This document shows positions 60,051 to 64,000 of a stretch of 64,000 bases of DNA, piece by piece. Every line of letters begins with the position of its first letter. Position 1 is the stretch's first letter. Source of the DNA: Micromonospora chokoriensis (lineage in GTDB: Bacteria > Actinomycetota > Actinomycetes > Mycobacteriales > Micromonosporaceae); NCBI RefSeq assembly GCF_900091505.1, contig NZ_LT607409.1, positions 1,798,001 through 1,862,000 of the forward strand, written 5' to 3'. The notes below the pieces were generated by a model. That model made no database searches, had not been told where the DNA came from, and was given only the letters and a program-made list of their open reading frames with translations. The position numbers and the translations under genes were made by a program.

Positions 60051-61442
60051 GTGCGCCGCCCCCAGTTGCCGCAGCCGGTCGGCACCACGCGGCCCCGCCT
60101 GCTCGTCGCCCTGACCGCCGTCGCCGTCCTCACCGCCACCACCGCCGCCTCCTGCGGCGACGACGCCCCGGACCTCGCGTTGGCGTCGGCGGCCCGCAAC
60201 CCGGTCAGCGAGGTGGTCGACGCGCCGGCGACGGTGACCGCCCGGGCCGCCGCCACCCTCACCGCTCCCGCCGACGGCACGCTGGCGAGCCTGCGCGTCC
60301 AGCCCGGCCAGTCGGTGCAGCGCGGCCAGGTCCTCGCCGTGGTCGACTCGCCGTCGGCCCAGCAGCGGCTGCGGCAGGCGAAGGAGGCCCTGGACGCGGC
60401 GAAGCGCGCCGGGCGAGGTGTCTCCACGGGTGACCTGACCAGCAGTCGCCGCGGCACCGACCGGGCCGCGAACGAGGCGTTCGACGCCGCCCGCGAGGCC
60501 GCCGAGAAGATCGCCGACCCCGAGGTGCGCGATGCGCTGCTGACCCAGGTGACGTCCGCCCAGCGGCAGTACACTGCCGCCGCGCGCAGCGCCGACCAGG
60601 CGGTCCGCGCCGTCCAACGCGGCATCAACGGGTTGAGCTCCGCCGTCGGCGCGCTCTCCGCGGCGCAGCGGCTCCAGGCCCAGCAGGGGTACGACCTGGC
60701 GAGGTCGACAGTGGACGCGTTGACCCTGCGGGCTCCGATCGCCGGTGTGGTGCAGCCGGGCGGCACCCGGGCCGGCAGCAGCCCGACCGGTGGTTTCGCC
60801 GGGCTCTTGGAGCAGGCCGGTGTCGCCCAGGCCGCCGGCCTCGACCCGTCCGCGCTGGCCTCCGGTCAGGGCGGGCCGCCGGCCGGGGTGGACGACGCGG
60901 TGGCGGTCGGCGGTCGGGTCACCGCCGGCACACCGGTTCTGACCGTTGTCGACACCGGGCAGCTGGGGCTGCTCGCCGAGGTGGACGAGACCGACGTGCT
61001 GCTGGTCAAGGCCGGCGTGACCGCCACCGTCGAGTTGGACGCCGTCACCGGGGCCAGCTACGACGCCACCGTCCGCTCGGTCGACGTGCTGCCCACCAAC
61101 TCCGCCCAGGGCGGGGTCACCTACCGGGTGCGCCTCACCCTGGGCGCCGGGAAGCTGGCCGAGGACGAGCCGGCGCCCACGCCCCGCCCCGGCATGAACG
61201 CGATAGTCCACCTGCGGGTACGCGAGGCGGCCGACGCGGTGACGGTCCCCGCCTCGGCGGTGTTCTCCGCCGACGGCCGGGACGCGGTGTGGGTGGTCCG
61301 CGACGGCAGGGCCGGGCGGGCGGCGGTGACGGTGGGCGTCCAGGGGGCCGATCTCGTCCAGATCCTCAACGGTGTCCAACCCGGTGACCGGGTCGTGGTG
61401 CGCGGCACCGACCAGGTCCGCGACGGCCAGGAGGTGCGGTGA
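60051..61442 (+). CDS. HlyD/RND-type periplasmic adaptor of ABC exporter
   Basis: This 463-residue adaptor has a signal peptide with a lipobox-like 'AASC' (about 31-34), a biotinyl-lipoyl-like half ('GTLASLRVQPGQSVQRGQVLAVVDS'), a long helical hairpin (about 110-225), the second lipoyl half ('LTLRAPIAGVVQPGG'), and a beta-barrel/MP domain ('VPASAVFSADGRDAVWVV', 'GVQPGDRVVVRG'). A Gly/Ala-rich insert of about 50 residues interrupts the second half. It is the MacA-like subunit of the following MacB-like transporter. TACCAT lies six bases before the GTG. Confidence 0.9.
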   Translation: MRRPQLPQPVGTTRPRLLVALTAVAVLTATTAASCGDDAPDLALASAARNPVSEVVDAPATVTARAAATLTAPADGTLASLRVQPGQSVQRGQVLAVVDSPSAQQRLRQAKEALDAAKRAGRGVSTGDLTSSRRGTDRAANEAFDAAREAAEKIADPEVRDALLTQVTSAQRQYTAAARSADQAVRAVQRGINGLSSAVGALSAAQRLQAQQGYDLARSTVDALTLRAPIAGVVQPGGTRAGSSPTGGFAGLLEQAGVAQAAGLDPSALASGQGGPPAGVDDAVAVGGRVTAGTPVLTVVDTGQLGLLAEVDETDVLLVKAGVTATVELDAVTGASYDATVRSVDVLPTNSAQGGVTYRVRLTLGAGKLAEDEPAPTPRPGMNAIVHLRVREAADAVTVPASAVFSADGRDAVWVVRDGRAGRAAVTVGVQGADLVQILNGVQPGDRVVVRGTDQVRDGQEVR

Positions 61443-62359
61443 CCGCCGCCCCGCCGGCGATCGAGGCGCTGGACGTGTCCCGGACGTACCACCTCGACGG
61501 GGTGTCCGTCGAGGCGCTACGCGGGGTGTCGCTGGTCGTGCGGCCGGGGGACTACGTGGCCCTGGTCGGCCCGTCCGGCTCGGGTAAGTCCACGCTCATG
61601 CACCTCCTCGGCGGGTTGGACCGCCCCACCGGTGGCCGTCTGGTCATCGGGGGGCGGGACGTCAACACCCTGGCCCCGCCGGAGATGGCCACCCTGCGCA
61701 ACGAGACGATCGGTTTCGTCTTCCAGGCGTTCCACCTGCTACCGCGTACGTCGGCGGTGGAGAACGTGGCGCTGCCGCTGGTCTACCGGGGTGTGTCGGC
61801 CCGGCGACGCCGGGAGCGGGCGGCGGCGGTGCTCGGCCGGGTCGGTCTCGGGCACCGCCTGGACCACCGGCCCAACCAGATGTCCGGTGGCGAGCAGCAA
61901 CGGGTCGCGATCGCCCGCGCGCTGGTCACCGAGCCGACCGTGCTGCTGGCCGACGAGCCCACCGGCAACCTGGACAGCGTCACCGGCGCGGCCGTGCTCG
62001 AACTGCTGGAGCGGTTGAACGCCGAGTCCGGGGTGGCGCTGGTGATGGTCACCCACGACCAGGAGGTCGCGGCGCGTGCCCGCCGCCGGATCACCATGCG
62101 CGACGGGGTGGTGGTGGCGGACAGCGACGACACGCTCTCCGCCCATGATCGACCGCCGTCCGTCGACCACGGTCGACCTGCGACACTGGTCCCCGCTCCC
62201 AGCGCGGAGCCCCGGTCCGCGTCCGGAAGCGGCCCGGGGCACCCACCCGGTGGCTCCGGTGGCGCCGCCGGAGCCACCGGGTGCCTTCCGCGCGAGGTCG
62301 AGCAACGTGACGCCGCCGCTGGTCAGCCCGACACCGAGCGGCCGGGCGGCGCGGCATGA
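61439..62359 (+). CDS. ABC exporter ATP-binding protein (MacB/LolD type) with disordered tail
   Basis: The 306-residue ATPase has Walker A 'GPSGSGKST' (44-52), Q-loop at 96, signature 'MSGGEQQR' (148-155), Walker B 'VLLADEPTGNLDS' and H-loop 'VTHDQ'. The functional domain ends near residue 232. The last 70 or so residues are Pro/Gly/Ser/Ala-rich and contain a strong hairpin in the DNA. It overlaps the adaptor gene (GTGA) and the permease gene (ATGA). Confidence 0.93.
   Translation: MTAAPPAIEALDVSRTYHLDGVSVEALRGVSLVVRPGDYVALVGPSGSGKSTLMHLLGGLDRPTGGRLVIGGRDVNTLAPPEMATLRNETIGFVFQAFHLLPRTSAVENVALPLVYRGVSARRRRERAAAVLGRVGLGHRLDHRPNQMSGGEQQRVAIARALVTEPTVLLADEPTGNLDSVTGAAVLELLERLNAESGVALVMVTHDQEVAARARRRITMRDGVVVADSDDTLSAHDRPPSVDHGRPATLVPAPSAEPRSASGSGPGHPPGGSGGAAGATGCLPREVEQRDAAAGQPDTERPGGAA
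62246..62281 (+). terminator. Terminator-like hairpin inside the ATPase gene tail
   Basis: cccggtggctccgg (62246-62259) pairs perfectly with 62268-62281 around an 8-nt loop, with further outer pairing. It lies inside coding sequence, 75 bp before the permease start. It may reduce permease expression or be a relic of an earlier gene end. Confidence 0.5.
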
Positions 62360-63540
62360 GGGTCGCCGAGGCGTGGCGGGTCGCGCTGGACGCCCTCCGC
62401 GCCAACCGACTTCGCAGCGCCCTCACCATGCTCGGGGTGATCATCGGGGTGGCCTCGGTCGTCCTGCTGGTGGCCATCGGCACCGGCACCAAACAGAAGG
62501 TCGAGCAACAGGTCGAGGGCCTCGGCTCCAACCTGCTGCTGGTCGTCCCCGGCCGGATCGAGGTGGGCAACGCTCCGGTGGTGTCGCCGCTGACCCTGCG
62601 CGACGTGGACGCCGTCACCCGGGTGGTCGGCGACCCGGACCGGGTGGCGGTCACCGTCGCCTCCGGGGCGACCGCCCGAGCTGGCAACCGCTCCGACTTC
62701 ACCACCGTGCAGGGGGTGCTGGAGACCAGCCCCGCGGTGTTCGCCCGATCGCTGGCCCGTGGTCGCTACCTCACCGGCACCGACGTGGACACCAGCCGAC
62801 GCGTCGCGGTGCTCGGCGACTCGGTCGCCCGGGCGCTCTTCCCCGACCGGGACCCGCTCGGCCAGCAGGTGACGCTGGCCGGGGTGCGGTTCCGGGTGAT
62901 CGGCGTCTTCGCGCCCCTGGGGCAGAGCCTCGGCGTCGACCGGGACGCCGAGGTGCACGTGCCGGTGACCGCCGCGCAGCGACTCTGGGGCACCCAGCGG
63001 GTGGACGGCATCGCGGTGAAGGCACCCGACCGGGAGCGGATCGACGAACTGGGCGAGCGAATCGTCGCCGAGCTGAACCGCCGCCACCCCGACACCGAGT
63101 TCAGCGCTGTCACCCAGCAGCAGATCCTCGGTGTGCTCGGCGACATCCTCGGCGTCCTCACCGGCGTACTGGCCGCCATCGCCGGCATCTCCCTGCTCGT
63201 CGGCGGCGTGGGTGTCTCCAACATCATGCTGGTCAGCGTCCGGGAACGGACCCGGGAGATCGGTCTGCGCAAGGCGGTCGGCGCGCGTCCCCGCGACATC
63301 GGTGTGCAGTTCCTGCTGGAGGCGGTGCTGCTCACCACGATCGGCGGGCTGACCGGAATGGCGTTGGGAGTGGGGACCGCCCTGCTGGTCGACGCCCTGT
63401 CGCCGATCCCCGCCGCGATCACCTGGTGGTCGCTGGCGCTCGCGTTCGGCGTGTCAGCTGTGGTCGGCATCGTCTTCGGGGTTGTTCCCGCGCAGCGCGC
63501 CGGCCGCCTCGATCCGGTGGTGGCGCTGCGCGCCGAGTGA
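62356..63540 (+). CDS. ABC exporter permease (MacB-like, FtsX domain)
   Basis: The 394-residue permease has an N-terminal helix ('ANRLRSALTMLGVIIGVASVVLLVAIG' region), a periplasmic MacB core domain (about 45-265) and a C-terminal FtsX domain with three helices ('GVSNIMLVSVRERTREIGLRKAVGAR' region). With the adaptor and ATPase it forms a MacAB-like mechanotransmission exporter. Substrate is unknown; peptides, antibiotics or lipids are possible. It overlaps the ATPase stop by four bases. Confidence 0.93.
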   Translation: MRVAEAWRVALDALRANRLRSALTMLGVIIGVASVVLLVAIGTGTKQKVEQQVEGLGSNLLLVVPGRIEVGNAPVVSPLTLRDVDAVTRVVGDPDRVAVTVASGATARAGNRSDFTTVQGVLETSPAVFARSLARGRYLTGTDVDTSRRVAVLGDSVARALFPDRDPLGQQVTLAGVRFRVIGVFAPLGQSLGVDRDAEVHVPVTAAQRLWGTQRVDGIAVKAPDRERIDELGERIVAELNRRHPDTEFSAVTQQQILGVLGDILGVLTGVLAAIAGISLLVGGVGVSNIMLVSVRERTREIGLRKAVGARPRDIGVQFLLEAVLLTTIGGLTGMALGVGTALLVDALSPIPAAITWWSLALAFGVSAVVGIVFGVVPAQRAGRLDPVVALRAE

Positions 63541-63753
63541 GCAGCGGCGGAACAGACCGGACGGCGGCCCCAGGTGGGCGGAGACCGGGAGCGCGGACCG
63601 GGTGAACGGCGAGGAGAAACATGATCAGTTGCACGAAGGGATCGCGCCGGTCACAACCGCCCCGCTACCGTACTGGTAACACGCGCGTCGTCGGCCCGGC
63701 CCGGAGCATCCGTCGGGTTGGCACGCGCCGGGCATGGGATGGGTCGGTGAGCC

Positions 63754-63963
63754 ATGGCCGGGTCGCAGTCCGACGGACGGCTGTCGGAGGTCAAGTTCCT
63801 GACCGTTGCCGAGGTGGCGACGGTCATGCGGGTGTCGAAGATGACGGTCTATCGCCTGGTGCACAGCGGTGAGCTCACCGCGGTCCGGGTCGGCCGCTCA
63901 TTCCGGGTGCCGGAGCATGCGGTGCACGAATATCTCCGGGGTGCTTTTCAGGAGACCGCCTGA
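63754..63963 (+). CDS. Excisionase/BldC-type helix-turn-helix protein
   Basis: The 69-residue protein is a single winged HTH of the excisionase/MerR type ('FLTVAEVATVMRVSKMTVYRLVHSGELTAVRVGRSFRVPE' region). It is a small actinobacterial developmental-type regulator related to, but not the same as, BldC. The ATG at 63754 is used. The 213 bp before it contain a GGAG-preceded ATG at 63621 and a GTG frame of 25 codons at 63602, neither convincing. Confidence 0.85.
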   Translation: MAGSQSDGRLSEVKFLTVAEVATVMRVSKMTVYRLVHSGELTAVRVGRSFRVPEHAVHEYLRGAFQETA

Positions 63964-64000
63964 GCCACCGCCCCGCCCTCCGAGTGCCACCTGATCGGCA

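Noticed and set aside
63602..63679. 25-codon GTG frame and a GGAG-preceded ATG frame at 63621 before the HTH gene
   Set aside because: Both are short, overlap each other and have no recognisable features; not enough to call a gene.
1..64000. tRNA, rRNA, CRISPR arrays, prophage, integrase or complete insertion sequences
   Set aside because: No cloverleaf with the conserved T-loop pattern, no regularly spaced repeat arrays and no transposase or integrase motifs were found on reading both strands.

Overview
The window is a high-GC actinobacterial chromosome segment. Two mycothiol genes (mshD, mshA), GlnR, lipoprotein-rich transport operons and many GTG starts point to Micromonosporaceae, most probably Micromonospora or a close relative. 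That placement is inferred from gene content and base composition. I see no rRNA, tRNA, CRISPR array, complete insertion sequence or phage module. Nearly all of it reads as core chromosome, with a few accessory insertions.

Left part (1-14.9 kb): the end of a low-affinity PiT phosphate transporter, a Gfo/Idh oxidoreductase, a Nudix hydrolase, the high-affinity pstSCAB operon on the minus strand with a PHO box, mshD, a cell-wall polysaccharide deacetylase, glnR with a candidate GlnR site, a membrane protein, an LmeA-type lipoprotein-like protein, and a thiosulfate sulfurtransferase-DUF1416 pair. The sulfurtransferase is preceded by a 25-codon cysteine-containing leader peptide and an attenuator-like hairpin.

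Middle left (14.9-31.2 kb): a glycogen-debranching-type glucosidase with an SCP2-like partner, DsrE, a 34-aa membrane peptide coupled to nitrobindin, an aminodeoxychorismate-lyase-like enzyme, Fur coupled to YgfZ, a BKACE enzyme, asparaginase, an HTH-HbhA-DUF2516 locus, hydrolases, SDR, WYL regulator, EI24 protein, macrodomain, a two-domain GNAT and a truncated Rid protein.

Middle right (31.2-54.1 kb): a LacI-controlled beta-glucoside uptake and hydrolysis operon with twin palindromic operators. After it come murB, mshA-ybjN, a lysine/alanine-rich DNA-binding-type protein, a probable orphan small RNA, two MFS paralogues, gpmA, phoU, senX3-regX3, an inverted-repeat-bounded 467-bp segment, a Cys-rich conserved protein, Ppx/GppA and a TIM-barrel protein. 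From about 23.9 to 54.1 kb the order of marker genes follows the hbhA...murB...mshA...gpm1-senX3-regX3...ppx order that I recall from Mycobacterium tuberculosis, with accessory genes inserted.

Right part (54.1-64 kb): a CGNR zinc-finger regulator, a YgiC-like ATP-grasp enzyme coupled to a small poly-Asp lipoprotein, proline dehydrogenase, a hydrolase-TetR operon, a membrane metallopeptidase, an adaptor-ATPase-permease (MacB-like) export operon and an excisionase-type HTH protein.

Two themes cut across the window. First, about 28 genes start 6-8 nt after a TAnnnT -10 box, so leaderless transcription seems frequent and helps to fix starts. Second, intergenic spaces carry long, nearly perfect palindromes, including one family present twice.
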